Assembly (NCBI RefSeq): GCF_022213065.1
Contig: NZ_JAKLJA010000005.1
Location: forward strand, 248,001-312,000
Source: Paraburkholderia tagetis
Lineage (GTDB): Bacteria; Pseudomonadota; Gammaproteobacteria; Burkholderiales; Burkholderiaceae
Reading direction: 5' to 3'
Length of the DNA stretch: 64,000 bases
This document shows positions 17,465-26,091 of this stretch, piece by piece. A program made the translations under genes and the position numbers. Under the pieces are notes generated by a model, which was given only the letters and a program-made list of their open reading frames with translations, was not told the origin of the DNA and made no database searches. Each line of letters begins with the position of its first letter. Position 1 is the stretch's first letter.

Positions 17465-18262
17465 ATGGCGGAAGTAGCGATAGTGGCAAGTGCGTTTGGT
17501 GCCGGAGCGATCCGTCGCGATGGGCACGCGGCATGGTTCGGCGCGACGAAAGAGGCGGGCGCGGGCGCGTTCGAGGTGCGGCGCGAACTGATGGACGATG
17601 CCGATGCCCGGCCCGAAGCGCTGCGCGCGCTCGGCGCCGCGCTGGCCCGCGAGGGCCTGTGGCCCGTGTGGTCGACGCCCGACACGCTGTATGGCGAAGA
17701 CGGCACGCTCGACGAAGCCGCGCTGCGCGACGCCATCGCCTGCGGCCGGGCGCTTGGCGCGCGCTTCGTCAAGCTGCAACTGGGCGGTTTTGCTGGCGAC
17801 GCGCAGGTCGCGCGGCTCGCTGAGGTGCTCGACGCGCTCGGTGTCGCGGGCGCACAAGCCGGCGAGGCGTCACAGGCTCCGCGCGTGGTCGTCGAAAACG
17901 GCCAGCTCGTACAGGGCGGCAGCCTCGCCCAGTTCGTCGGTCTCTTTGGCGCGCTGAGCGCCGCAGGGCAGGACAAGCTGATCGGCATGACCTTCGACAT
18001 CGGCAACTGGCAATGGGCCGGCGAAGCGCCGCTGACGGCTGCCGCCGCGCTGGCGCCCTACGTCGATTACATCCATTGCAAGGCCGTCGAGGGCGCGGGC
18101 GCGCGCCGCTTCGCCTGCGCGCCCGCCGCCGACGATGCGCTGTGCCGTGCCGCGCTCGCGCACCTGCCTGCGGACGTGCCGCGCGGCATCGAGTTTCCGT
18201 TCGATGCGGCGTGCGTGAACGAGGACGCTGCGCGCTACGTGGCGTGGCTCGGCGCCGCATGA
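17465..18262 (+). CDS. kguE: KguE-like sugar phosphate isomerase/epimerase (2-ketogluconate operon)
   Basis: A 265-residue protein of the xylose-isomerase-like TIM-barrel family (AP endonuclease 2 fold). It shows the RFVKLQLGGF strand, a Glu in VVVENGQ and the FDIGNW and YIHCKAVE strands that carry metal-binding acidic and His residues in this family. It is the first gene of a kguE-kguK-kguT-kguD unit; KguE is a conserved member of the Pseudomonas 2-ketogluconate operon with no firmly established reaction. Start supported by AGGAAG before the ATG. About 130 bp separate it from kguK. Confidence 0.85.
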   Translation: MAEVAIVASAFGAGAIRRDGHAAWFGATKEAGAGAFEVRRELMDDADARPEALRALGAALAREGLWPVWSTPDTLYGEDGTLDEAALRDAIACGRALGARFVKLQLGGFAGDAQVARLAEVLDALGVAGAQAGEASQAPRVVVENGQLVQGGSLAQFVGLFGALSAAGQDKLIGMTFDIGNWQWAGEAPLTAAAALAPYVDYIHCKAVEGAGARRFACAPAADDALCRAALAHLPADVPRGIEFPFDAACVNEDAARYVAWLGAA

Positions 18263-18392
18263 AGCGAACGTGACAGTGACCGACGTGACCATTTTGTGAG
18301 CCCTTTCTAGCCGCTCGGGCGCACGCCGCAACCCCCTTGCGCAGAGGCCAACGCCCGCGCCACCCGGATACGATTTTTCAGGAATGCACCCC

Positions 18393-19394
18393 ATGACGCA
18401 CTCACTCGATGTCATCACCTACGGCGAGGCCATGGCGATGTTCGTGGCCGGCGAAACCGGCCCGCTCTCCGATGTCGCGCGCTTCACGAAGCGCGCCGCC
18501 GGCGCCGAGCTCAACGTGGCGACGGGCCTCGCGCGCCTCGGCTTCAGGGTGGGCTGGATGAGCCGCGTGGGCGCCGATTCGTTCGGCCAGTTCGTGCGCG
18601 GCGTGCTCGCACAAGAGGGCATCGATGCGCAGTGCGTGCAAACCGATGCGCGCTATCCCACGGGCTTCCAGCTCAAGTCGAAGAACGACGACGGCAGCGA
18701 TCCCACCGTCGAATATTTCCGTCGCGGCTCGGCGGCGAGCCATCTGTCGGCTGACGACTTCCGGCGCGACTACGTGCTCGGCGCCCGGCACCTGCACCTG
18801 AGCGGCGTGGCGCCCGCGATCTCGGCGAGCTCGCGCGAGCTGGCTTTCACGCTCGCCCGCGAGATGCGCGCGGCGGGCCGCACGATCAGCTTCGATCCGA
18901 ATCTGCGCCCGACGCTGTGGGGCTCCGAGGCCGAGATGGTTGAGACGCTCAACGAGCTTGCGCGTTTCGCCGACTGGGTGCTGCCCGGCGCACAAGAAGG
19001 CCGCATTCTCACCGGCTCCGACGATCCCGCAACGATCGCGCGCTTCTATCTGGAGCGCGGCGCGCGCGGCGTGATCGTCAAGCTCGGTGCGCAAGGCGCG
19101 TACTTTGCGACCAGCGAAGGCGAATGCGGCCACGTGAAGGCGCAGCCGGTGGCGAATGTCGTCGACACGGTGGGCGCGGGCGACGGCTTCGCAGTGGGCG
19201 TGGTGAGCGCGCTGCTCGAAGGGCACACGCTGCGCGACGCCGTGGCGCGCGGCAACCGCATCGGCGCGCTCGCCGTGCAAGTGGCCGGCGACTCCGAAGG
19301 GCTGCCCACGCGCGCGCAGCTCGACGCGCTCGAAGCACAGGTCGCACCAAAGGACACCCCACAGCACACTTCGCAGCCCCGCGCCGTCGCATAA
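18393..19394 (+). CDS. kguK: 2-ketogluconate kinase (PfkB family)
   Basis: Phosphorylates 2-ketogluconate to the 6-phosphate with ATP in the cytoplasm. The 333-residue protein has PfkB signature 1 around GAELNVATGLARLG and signature 2 DTVGAGDGF with catalytic Asp264. Alone it could equally be called a 2-keto-3-deoxygluconate kinase, since these are close relatives; the neighbouring kguE, kguT, kguD and PtxS-like regulator favour 2-ketogluconate. Start 18393 has AGGA 9 nt upstream; an ATG at 18384 is too near that motif. Confidence 0.88.
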   Translation: MTHSLDVITYGEAMAMFVAGETGPLSDVARFTKRAAGAELNVATGLARLGFRVGWMSRVGADSFGQFVRGVLAQEGIDAQCVQTDARYPTGFQLKSKNDDGSDPTVEYFRRGSAASHLSADDFRRDYVLGARHLHLSGVAPAISASSRELAFTLAREMRAAGRTISFDPNLRPTLWGSEAEMVETLNELARFADWVLPGAQEGRILTGSDDPATIARFYLERGARGVIVKLGAQGAYFATSEGECGHVKAQPVANVVDTVGAGDGFAVGVVSALLEGHTLRDAVARGNRIGALAVQVAGDSEGLPTRAQLDALEAQVAPKDTPQHTSQPRAVA

Positions 19395-19472
19395 GCGGAG
19401 CACGGAGCCTCACACGTCATTCCAACAGCTTTGCCCAGAACAGAGCAAAGCGCCATGAGACAGGAGACATCG

Positions 19473-20756
19473 ATGACCTCAACCTCACTCCCGCCGCGCC
19501 GCTGGTGGGCAATCATGCCCATCGTGTTTATCACGTACAGCCTGGCCTATCTCGATCGCGCAAACTACGGCTTCGCCTCGGCGGCCGGCATCAATCGCGA
19601 TCTGGGCATCAGCCCCGGGCTGTCGTCGCTGATCGGCGCGCTGTTCTTCCTCGGCTACTTTTTCTTCCAGTTGCCGGGCGCGGTTTATGCCGAACGCCGC
19701 AGCGTGCGCAAGCTCGTGTTCGCGAGCCTCGTGCTGTGGGGCGGCTGCGCCGCGCTCACGGGCGTCGTCACGAACATTCCCTCGCTGATGGCGATCCGCT
19801 TCGTGCTCGGCGTCGTCGAAGCCGCCGTGATGCCCGCGATGCTGATTTACATCAGCAACTGGTTCACGAAGGGCGAGCGCTCGCGCGCCAACACCTTCCT
19901 GATTCTCGGCAATCCGGTCACGGTGCTGTGGATGTCGATCGTCTCGGGCTATCTCGTGCATGCGTTCGGCTGGCGTCACATGTTCATCGCCGAGGGCGTG
20001 CCCGCCGTGGCGTGGGCCGCGTGCTGGTGGCTGCTCGTGCGCGACAAGCCGGCCCAGGTGAACTGGCTCTCGAACGACGAAAAGCGCGCGCTCGACGCCG
20101 CGCTGCGTGCCGAGCAGGCCGGCATCAAGCCGGTGAAGAACTACGCCGAAGCGTTCCGCACGCCGGCCGTGATGCTGCTCTCGGCGCAGTACTTTTGCTG
20201 GAGCATCGGCGTGTACGGCTTCGTGCTGTGGCTGCCGTCGATCGTGAAGAACGGCTCGGCGCTCGGCATGGTCGCAACGGGCTGGCTCTCGGCACTGCCG
20301 TACCTGGCTGCTACCATTGTGATGCTTGCCGCTTCGTGGGCCTCAGACAAGCTCGATAACCGTCGCGCGTTCGTCTGGCCGTTCCTGCTGATCGGCGCGC
20401 TCGCGTTCGCGGCTTCGTATGCGCTCGGCACGACCCACTTCTGGGCCTCGTATGCGCTGCTGGTCGTGGCGGGCGCCGCGATGTACGCACCGTATGGCCC
20501 GTTCTTTGCGATCGTGCCCGAGTTGCTGCCGAAGAACGTCGCGGGCGGCGCGATGGCGCTCATCAACAGCATGGGCGCACTGGGCTCGTTCGTCGGCTCC
20601 TATGTGGTCGGCTATCTGAACGGCGCGACGGGCTCGCCCTCGGCATCGTATGCGTTCATGAGCGCGGCGCTGGTGGCCTCGGTGATCCTCACGCTCGCGG
20701 TGAAGCCGCGCCGCGACGAAGTCCGAGCCTATGCCACGCCGGCGCATGGGAAGTGA
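19473..20756 (+). CDS. kguT: 2-ketogluconate transporter (MFS, anion:cation symporter family)
   Basis: A 427-residue major facilitator with twelve predicted helices. The N-terminus PRRWWAIMPIVFITYSLAYLDRANYGFA matches the ACS group that includes KguT and phthalate/glucarate transporters. The loop 2-3 region YAERRSVRK corresponds to the MFS signature. The ATG at 19473 follows GGAG by 7 nt. The 3' end of the gene lies inside a 13-bp tandem repeat that contains the stop codon. It should import 2-ketogluconate for KguK and KguD. Confidence 0.9.
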   Translation: MTSTSLPPRRWWAIMPIVFITYSLAYLDRANYGFASAAGINRDLGISPGLSSLIGALFFLGYFFFQLPGAVYAERRSVRKLVFASLVLWGGCAALTGVVTNIPSLMAIRFVLGVVEAAVMPAMLIYISNWFTKGERSRANTFLILGNPVTVLWMSIVSGYLVHAFGWRHMFIAEGVPAVAWAACWWLLVRDKPAQVNWLSNDEKRALDAALRAEQAGIKPVKNYAEAFRTPAVMLLSAQYFCWSIGVYGFVLWLPSIVKNGSALGMVATGWLSALPYLAATIVMLAASWASDKLDNRRAFVWPFLLIGALAFAASYALGTTHFWASYALLVVAGAAMYAPYGPFFAIVPELLPKNVAGGAMALINSMGALGSFVGSYVVGYLNGATGSPSASYAFMSAALVASVILTLAVKPRRDEVRAYATPAHGK

Positions 20757-20787
20757 CCCGGGGAAGTGCCCTGGGGAAATGACCTGG
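20749..20787. repeat. 13-bp tandem repeat, 3 units, spanning the kguT stop codon
   Basis: GGAAGTGACCCGG, GGAAGTGCCCTGG and GGAAATGACCTGG begin inside the last kguT codons and continue past its stop codon. Further degenerate units may follow. Confidence 0.88.
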
Positions 20788-20876
20788 AAAGTGGCGCGGC
20801 AGGCGATGCGCGCCCAGTAAACGCAATACGCGCAGGAAATGATTCACGGAACATTGCAGACGGAAATAGCGCACTC

Positions 20877-21842
20877 ATGAAGCAGAAAATCGTTGCCTAC
20901 AAGACCTTGCCCGCGGACGTGACCGAGTACCTGCGCGAGCATCTCGACGTGACGTTCGTCGACGCAAGCGACTCGCAGGCGTTCGCTGCCGCGCTCAAGG
21001 AGGCCGACGGCGCGATCGGCGCGAGCGTCAAGATCGCGCCGGCGCTGCTCGACGGCTCGCGCATCAAGGCGCTCTCGACCATCTCGGTGGGTTACGACCA
21101 GTTCGACGTGCCCGATCTCACGAAGCGTGGCATCGTGCTCGCGCACACGCCCGACGTGCTGACCGAATCCACGGCCGACACCGTGTTTTCGCTGATCCTC
21201 GCGAGTGCGCGCCGCGTGGTCGAGCTGGCCGACTGGGTCAAGGCGGGCCACTGGAAGGCGAGCATCGGCCCCGCGCAATTCGGCGTGGACGTGCAGGGCA
21301 AGACGCTCGGCATCGTCGGGCTCGGGCGCATCGGCGGCGCGGTCGCGCGGCGCGCGGCGCTCGGCTTCAACATGAAGGTGCTCTACACGAACCGCAGCGC
21401 GAACGACGTGGCCGAGCGCGACTACGGCGCGCGCCGCGTCGAGCTCGACGAACTGCTTGCCACCGCCGATTTCGTCTGTCTGCAGGTGCCGCTCACCGAC
21501 GCGACGCGCCATATGCTCGGCGCCGAGCAGTTCCGGAAAATGAAGAAAGGCGCGATTCTCATCAACGCCTCGCGCGGTGCGATCGTCGACGAGAAGGCGC
21601 TGATCGCCGCGCTCGAAGCAGGCACGATCCACGGCGCGGGGCTCGACGTGTTCGAGAAGGAGCCGATCGATCCGGCGTCGCCGCTTCTGCGCATGCCGAA
21701 TGTCGTGGCGCTGCCGCATATCGGCTCGGCCACGCACGAGACGCGTCACGCCATGGCGCGCTGCGCCGCCGAGAACCTCGTGGCGGCGCTGGCCGGCACG
21801 CTCGATCGCAACATCGTCAATCGCGAGGTGCTCGCGCGATGA
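20877..21842 (+). CDS. kguD: 2-ketogluconate-6-phosphate / 2-hydroxyacid reductase
   Basis: NAD(P)H-dependent D-isomer-specific 2-hydroxyacid dehydrogenase of 321 residues. The Rossmann motif GLGRIG is at residues 148-153. Catalytic Arg (NASRGAIVDE), Glu (DVFEKEP) and His (LPHIGSAT) are all present. In the kgu pathway KguD reduces 2-keto-6-phosphogluconate to 6-phosphogluconate; closely related enzymes reduce glyoxylate or hydroxypyruvate, so the call rests on context. The stop codon overlaps the next start (ATGA at 21839). Confidence 0.9.
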   Translation: MKQKIVAYKTLPADVTEYLREHLDVTFVDASDSQAFAAALKEADGAIGASVKIAPALLDGSRIKALSTISVGYDQFDVPDLTKRGIVLAHTPDVLTESTADTVFSLILASARRVVELADWVKAGHWKASIGPAQFGVDVQGKTLGIVGLGRIGGAVARRAALGFNMKVLYTNRSANDVAERDYGARRVELDELLATADFVCLQVPLTDATRHMLGAEQFRKMKKGAILINASRGAIVDEKALIAALEAGTIHGAGLDVFEKEPIDPASPLLRMPNVVALPHIGSATHETRHAMARCAAENLVAALAGTLDRNIVNREVLAR

Positions 21843-23020
21843 GCACGGGCAGCGCCCGCCCGAAAACCCCGGTCGCGCTGGCCGCGCCGGGGAGCGATGG
21901 CGCGGGCAGCAAGGGCAGCGGCGGCAGCGAGGGCGCTACCGCATTCGCGCCGCCGCGCCGCGCGACCATCAGCGACGTCGCCCGCGAGGCGGGCACCGGC
22001 AAAACCAGCATCTCGCGCTATCTGAACGGCGAGCTTGCGGCGCTCTCGCCGGATCTGCGTGCGCGCATCGAAGCCGCCATCGAGCGGCTCGACTATCGGC
22101 CCAACCAGATGGCGCGCGGGCTCAAGCGCGGGCGCAACCGGCTGCTCGGCCTGCTGCTCGCCGACCTCGCGAATCCCTATTCCGTCGAAGTGCTCCAGGG
22201 TGTGGAGGCCGCGTGCCACGCGCTCGGCTACATGCCGCTGATTTGCCACGCGGCGAACGAAATCGACATGGAGCGGCGCTATCTGCAACTGCTCACGACG
22301 TATCGCGTGGAAGGCGTGATCGTCAACGCGCTCGGCGTGCCCGAGTCGATGCTCAAGCCAATCGGCAGCGGCGGCATTCCCGCCGTGCTGGTCGACCGCA
22401 CCGTGGACGGTCTCGACGCCGACATGGTCGGGCTCGACAACGCGGCCGCCGCGCGCCTGGGCGTCCAGCATCTGCTCGCGCACGGCTACGACGACCTCGT
22501 GTTCGTCGTGCAGCCGTTCGAGCGTGTGAGCTCCCGGCGCGAGCGTGAAGCGGCTTTTCGTGAGTCGATCGGTGAGTCGATCGGTGGCCCGGCGGATGCG
22601 TCGGCCCGGACGCTCGCGCCTCACGCGCGGAGCGTTCGCGCGACCACGCAGGTACTCGATCTGCGCGAGGACGCGAGCGTCGAGGCAGCGCTCGCTGCAC
22701 TCGATGCGCATATCGCCGATGCCGCGCGCCGCGACGCACGTTGCGCGCTGTTCGCGGCGAATGCGCCGGTCGCTCTGCGGCTTGCACTGCATCTGAAAGC
22801 GAAGTTCGGCGTGCAATGGCAGCAGCACGCGGCACTGATCGCCATCGACGATCCCGAATGGGCCGAGTTGGCCGGCATCACCACGATCCGCCAGCCCACG
22901 CACGAGATCGGCTACCGCGCGGTGGAGTTCCTGCACGAGCGCATCGAGGGCATGGCGCTGGCTGCACGCGCGGCGGAGTTTCCGGGCGAGCTGGTCGTGC
23001 GCGCCTCGACGCCCGGCTAG
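21839..23020 (+). CDS. ptxS: LacI family regulator of the kgu operon (PtxS-like)
   Basis: A 393-residue repressor. After a Gly/Ser/Ala-rich leader of about 40 residues comes the LacI HTH ATISDVAREAGTGKTSISRYLNG, then a periplasmic-binding-protein-like effector domain (LLADLANPYSVEVLQGVE). It is translationally coupled to kguD through an ATGA overlap, so it is probably part of the operon it controls. An in-frame 12-bp duplication (22560-22583) encodes ESIG twice in a loop. The cognate site is likely the palindrome at 17390. Confidence 0.9.
   Translation: MSTGSARPKTPVALAAPGSDGAGSKGSGGSEGATAFAPPRRATISDVAREAGTGKTSISRYLNGELAALSPDLRARIEAAIERLDYRPNQMARGLKRGRNRLLGLLLADLANPYSVEVLQGVEAACHALGYMPLICHAANEIDMERRYLQLLTTYRVEGVIVNALGVPESMLKPIGSGGIPAVLVDRTVDGLDADMVGLDNAAAARLGVQHLLAHGYDDLVFVVQPFERVSSRREREAAFRESIGESIGGPADASARTLAPHARSVRATTQVLDLREDASVEAALAALDAHIADAARRDARCALFAANAPVALRLALHLKAKFGVQWQQHAALIAIDDPEWAELAGITTIRQPTHEIGYRAVEFLHERIEGMALAARAAEFPGELVVRASTPG
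22560..22583. repeat. 12-bp perfect tandem duplication in ptxS
   Basis: GTGAGTCGATCG occurs twice head to tail and in frame, encoding a repeated Glu-Ser-Ile-Gly in the effector domain of the LacI-type regulator. Confidence 0.9.
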
Positions 23021-23107
23021 CACCGCCGGGCTCCGCGAGCGCCTCGATATCTGCGATGATTCGGGCTGCGGCGCACGCCTCGCGCGCCGGACGTCACAAG
23101 GAACCCC

Positions 23108-23944
23108 ATGCACGTCGAACCAGTCACGCTGGTCTGCATTTCGCTCGCGACGCTCTTCGTTGCCGTCCTGCCCATCTCGCTCTATCGCCGGCTGCGCGGC
23201 CCGTTCGCCTTCGACTGGCGCGACACCATCGCCGGTGTGGCCATCTTCGCCCTGTTTGCGACGCTGATCGAGCGTGCGCTCAACGGCTACGTGCTGCATG
23301 GCAATCCGGTCACGGCGCAACTGCTCGCCGATCCGCTCGCGTTCGTGCTCTACGGCGCGCTAGCGGCTGGCATATGCGAAGAAGTGGGGCGCTACATCGC
23401 GATGCGCCTGATCGCTCGGCGCGCGGAGCGCCAGCCCGGTCCGTCCGGTTCGCCGCGTTTGCACGACAGGCCGGCCGACAGCACGGGGCTCGCTTACGGC
23501 ATTGGCCACGGCGGCGCGCAAGCGTGGTTCGTCGGCGTGCTCGTGCAGTTGCAGTGGATTTTCTTCGCGGTGCTCTCGAACCGTGGCGCGCTCGACGAGC
23601 ATCTGAGCAATCTACCGATGGATGCCGTGCTGCGCATGCATCTGATTCTCGCCACGCTTTCGCCGACAGTGGCGGGCGTGTTCGCGCTCGAGCGCGTGGC
23701 CGCGCTGGTGTTCCAGATCGGACTCTCGGTGCTGATGTGGCGCGGCGTGCGGGCAGGGCGCAAATCGATCCTGCCGATCGCGATCGTGCTGCATGCGCTG
23801 ATCGAGGTGCCCGCCGCGATGTTCCAGGCGCGTCTCGTGCCGCTCCTCGCCGTGGATGCGCTCTACGCGGTCGTGGCGCTTGCGGTGGCCGTCGTGCTCT
23901 TCAGAACATGCGCGCGAACGAGGCGTGCGCCGCGCCCGGCCTGA
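23108..23944 (+). CDS. YhfC family intramembrane metalloprotease-like protein
   Basis: A 278-residue integral membrane protein with about eight hydrophobic segments. Paired glutamates E91-E92 in GICEEVGRY, GIGHGG and HALIEVP correspond to the Glu-Glu and His motifs of CPBP/YhfC-type putative membrane proteases. AAGGA precedes the ATG by 5 nt. No neighbour suggests a substrate. Proteolytic activity of YhfC proteins has not been demonstrated to my knowledge, so the role is inferred from motif resemblance. Confidence 0.82.
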   Translation: MHVEPVTLVCISLATLFVAVLPISLYRRLRGPFAFDWRDTIAGVAIFALFATLIERALNGYVLHGNPVTAQLLADPLAFVLYGALAAGICEEVGRYIAMRLIARRAERQPGPSGSPRLHDRPADSTGLAYGIGHGGAQAWFVGVLVQLQWIFFAVLSNRGALDEHLSNLPMDAVLRMHLILATLSPTVAGVFALERVAALVFQIGLSVLMWRGVRAGRKSILPIAIVLHALIEVPAAMFQARLVPLLAVDALYAVVALAVAVVLFRTCARTRRAPRPA

Positions 23945-24014
23945 CGCGGCGCGCTTGTCCCTGTTCATTATTTAGTTGCGCGAGCAACGTCTTATCAATT
24001 CCTCTTTGCCAGCG

Positions 24015-24380
24015 ATGGAAGATTATCTGTTTGAATGCGCGAGTCCCGATTTCGAGGAGCTTGCGCGCGTGATCGCCGATCTGTTCCCCGAGCAAACGCG
24101 CTTTAGCGAGCGGCCCGCCGAAACCGGCGCACCGCTGCTCGTCGTGCATTGGGTGGCGATGCGCATGGGTGCCGCCGCGCGCCGCATGACGCTCACGGTG
24201 GCCATCGCGCCGGCGGCGCTGGCGCGCTATCGGGCGTTGCCGGCGCGCTTGCGCGCACGCAGCTTCGCCGTACTGCGCGCGTATGTGGAAGCCACCATCG
24301 GCTCGCTCGAAGAACAGCATGCGAAGGGCGAGGAGACACCGCGCGACGTCACGCTCGATCTCGACGAGGAATTCGCCTGA
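24015..24380 (+). CDS. Conserved hypothetical protein (possibly DUF3022-type)
   Basis: A 121-residue soluble protein beginning MEDYLFECASPDFEELARVIADLFP. It has a mixed alpha/beta pattern, a central basic region (ARYRALPARLRARSFAVLRAY) and an acidic C-terminus (TLDLDEEF). It may belong to the small Burkholderia-restricted DUF3022 family, but I am not certain. No Shine-Dalgarno motif is obvious; the start follows the beginning of a plausible globular sequence. Confidence 0.6.
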   Translation: MEDYLFECASPDFEELARVIADLFPEQTRFSERPAETGAPLLVVHWVAMRMGAAARRMTLTVAIAPAALARYRALPARLRARSFAVLRAYVEATIGSLEEQHAKGEETPRDVTLDLDEEFA

Positions 24381-24425
24381 AGCACGCGACAAGGCTCACG
24401 ACCGGGCATGCGCCAGGCGCGCAAT

Positions 24426-24860
24426 TCAATCGGCGAGCCGGTACACCTTCGCGTAGCGCTCGGCCTTCACCACGCCGTAGTCGCCGGGCGCATATTGCAT
24501 GACCCAGTCGCCGGCCGCGCCGGTGAGGCGGTCGCCGCCAGCCGAGCGCACGATCGTGAACGGCTCGTCCATGCGTTTGGCCAGCACCACGGTCGGCAGG
24601 TTGCGATAGGCGCCGGGCGCACCGTGCGCGAGCGCGGCATCGGCCGGCCGATACTTCGGATCGAAGCGCTCGCGCGAGACGACCCAGCGCTCGCCCGTCG
24701 CACCGGTGATGATCGCGTCTCCCGGCGCGTAGCGGTTCGGGCCTTCGAGGCTCATCAACTCGCCCGGCGCAGCGGCGAATTCGACGGTGACGGTTTCGTC
24801 CTTGACCACGCGTTGCGCGGCGGGATCGGCGGCGAGGTCGAGTTGGGTCAGTTCGATCAT
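24426..24860 (-). CDS. PGDYG domain protein
   Basis: A 144-residue soluble protein. The motif PGDYGVVKAERY near the C-terminus, and an earlier related APGDAIITG segment, identify the PGDYG family, a beta-rich domain of unknown function found in proteobacteria. The repeated layout (PGDAIITGATGERW and PGDYGVVKAERY) suggests an internal duplication. It converges with the preceding hypothetical gene. Confidence 0.85.
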   Translation of the reverse strand: MIELTQLDLAADPAAQRVVKDETVTVEFAAAPGELMSLEGPNRYAPGDAIITGATGERWVVSRERFDPKYRPADAALAHGAPGAYRNLPTVVLAKRMDEPFTIVRSAGGDRLTGAAGDWVMQYAPGDYGVVKAERYAKVYRLAD

Positions 24861-24973
24861 GGTGGTGGCAGCGGACCTGTTGCGAAGAAGTGTCGCCGAT
24901 GGGGCGCGGGCGGGGCCCGCTTCATGCGGCGTCGATACGGAGAATAGCCGGAAATCCAGACCGGATATACGGG

Positions 24974-25006
24974 CCTGTTACTGGTCTGTTATGGGTTTGT
25001 TACGGG
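24974..25006. repeat. 11-bp tandem repeat, 3 units
   Basis: CCTGTTACTGG, TCTGTTATGGG and TTTGTTACGGG lie upstream of the PGDYG protein start in non-coding DNA. Confidence 0.85.
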
Positions 25007-25019
25007 CCGATTAAAGCGC

Positions 25020-25047
25020 GACGGCCGGGCAAACATGCCCGGCCGTC
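25020..25047 (-). terminator. Hairpin downstream of the LTXXQ gene
   Basis: GACGGCCGGGC, loop AAACAT, GCCCGGCCGTC forms a perfect 11-bp stem. No strong T-run follows on the minus strand, so it may be a weak or processed 3' end rather than a classical terminator. Confidence 0.5.
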
Positions 25048-25175
25048 ATGAGGTCCGCGAGCGTACCACGAACGGCGCAGCGCGCGAACCGGCCGGCTGC
25101 ATGGCCCGTTCGCGCGCTGCGTGAATACGACTCGAATGCGTGCCATCTGAATGCACGCTGTCCGACTGTGCCGGC

Positions 25176-25724
25176 TTACTGGGCAGCCGGCGTGCTGGCT
25201 GCTTGCGCACCGCTTGCCGCTTCCGCGGCCGGCGCCTTCGCGCGCGGCTTGCCCTTGTGCTTCGCATGGCCTTCGTGCTGGCCATGGCGGAAGGTGGCGT
25301 CGGCAACCTTCTTCTGTTCCGGCGAGAAGCTGTTGTAGAGCGGCTCGAAGGCCGTGACGAGCTTCTGCATGTCGTCGGCGTGCGTCTGCGCGATCTGCGC
25401 ATACTGCTTCATGTCGTCGAGCGCGTTACGCTGCGCTTCGCCTTCGACGCGCTGCTTGTAGAGGCCCGACATGGTCTCGCCGTTGTTGCGCATGACCTCG
25501 GCAAACGTCTTCCATTGCGGCTCCTGGTCGGCCGTGATCTTCAGCGCCGAGTGCAGGTAGGTGATGCGCTCCTCCACACGCTGCTGATGCTGCGCGGCGC
25601 GTGCTTCGGCATTCGACGCCGCCGCGGCAGCCGCGGGTGCGGCCGTGGCGGACGACGCGGCGGTCTGTGCAAAGGCGCCGCTCATCGAGAGCGTTGCAGC
25701 AAGGATCACGAAAGCTTTCTTCAT
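25176..25724 (-). CDS. LTXXQ motif periplasmic protein (Spy/CpxP-like)
   Basis: A 182-residue protein with a cleavable signal peptide (SMSGAFAQ-TA) and AGGAG before the ATG at 25724. The mature protein has an Ala-rich linker, a long helical region (EERITYLHSALKITADQEPQW) and FSPEQKKVAD, the LTXXQ-like repeats of the Spy/CpxP group. These act in homologues as ATP-independent periplasmic chaperones or envelope-stress sensors. The C-terminus is His/Lys/Ala-rich (HGQHEGHAKHKGK), which could bind metals. The function here is inferred. Confidence 0.8.
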   Translation of the reverse strand: MKKAFVILAATLSMSGAFAQTAASSATAAPAAAAAASNAEARAAQHQQRVEERITYLHSALKITADQEPQWKTFAEVMRNNGETMSGLYKQRVEGEAQRNALDDMKQYAQIAQTHADDMQKLVTAFEPLYNSFSPEQKKVADATFRHGQHEGHAKHKGKPRAKAPAAEAASGAQAASTPAAQ

Positions 25725-26091
25725 TGTTGCTCCTTGGAACTTCAATTCTTGGAGGTTACGTAGCGAGTAGGTAGCGAATAAATGTGAAACCGGTCGGTTA
25801 CCGGCGGTATTAGTACCACGTTATCTCGTAAATGCGGCCGCGATGCGACAACTGCTTACAAACGAAACGCACAGGAAACGCCCGGAAATAAGCCGCAATA
25901 CGAAAACGCAATAAGAAGCCGCAATAGGAAGCAGCAATACGCGCGATGCATGGCGCGTGCGCGAGCACTTGCGTATTCCTCGCGTATTCGTCCGCCGCTC
26001 GCTGTAGTGTTGGCCGCGCGCGATAATGGCTCGACCTTGAATCATGGCATTCGACCATTCAATCATCGACACCCCAGGAGACCGCCCCACG
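25725..26091. other. AT-richer divergent promoter region
   Basis: Region between the LTXXQ gene (minus) and the Lrp-type gene (plus). It carries a 13-bp tandem repeat (25891-25942). I see no coding frame with support. Confidence 0.5.
25891..25942. repeat. 13-bp tandem repeat, 4 units
   Basis: AGCCGCAATACGA, AAACGCAATAAGA, AGCCGCAATAGGA and AGCAGCAATACGC follow directly, in the divergent promoter region. Confidence 0.85.

Larger units (their letters stand above)
24861..25175. other. Intergenic region with repeat and hairpin
   Basis: Between the start of the PGDYG gene and the end of the LTXXQ gene. It holds an 11-bp tandem repeat (24974-25006) and an 11-bp inverted repeat (25020-25047). I see no gene in it. 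Confidence 0.5.
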
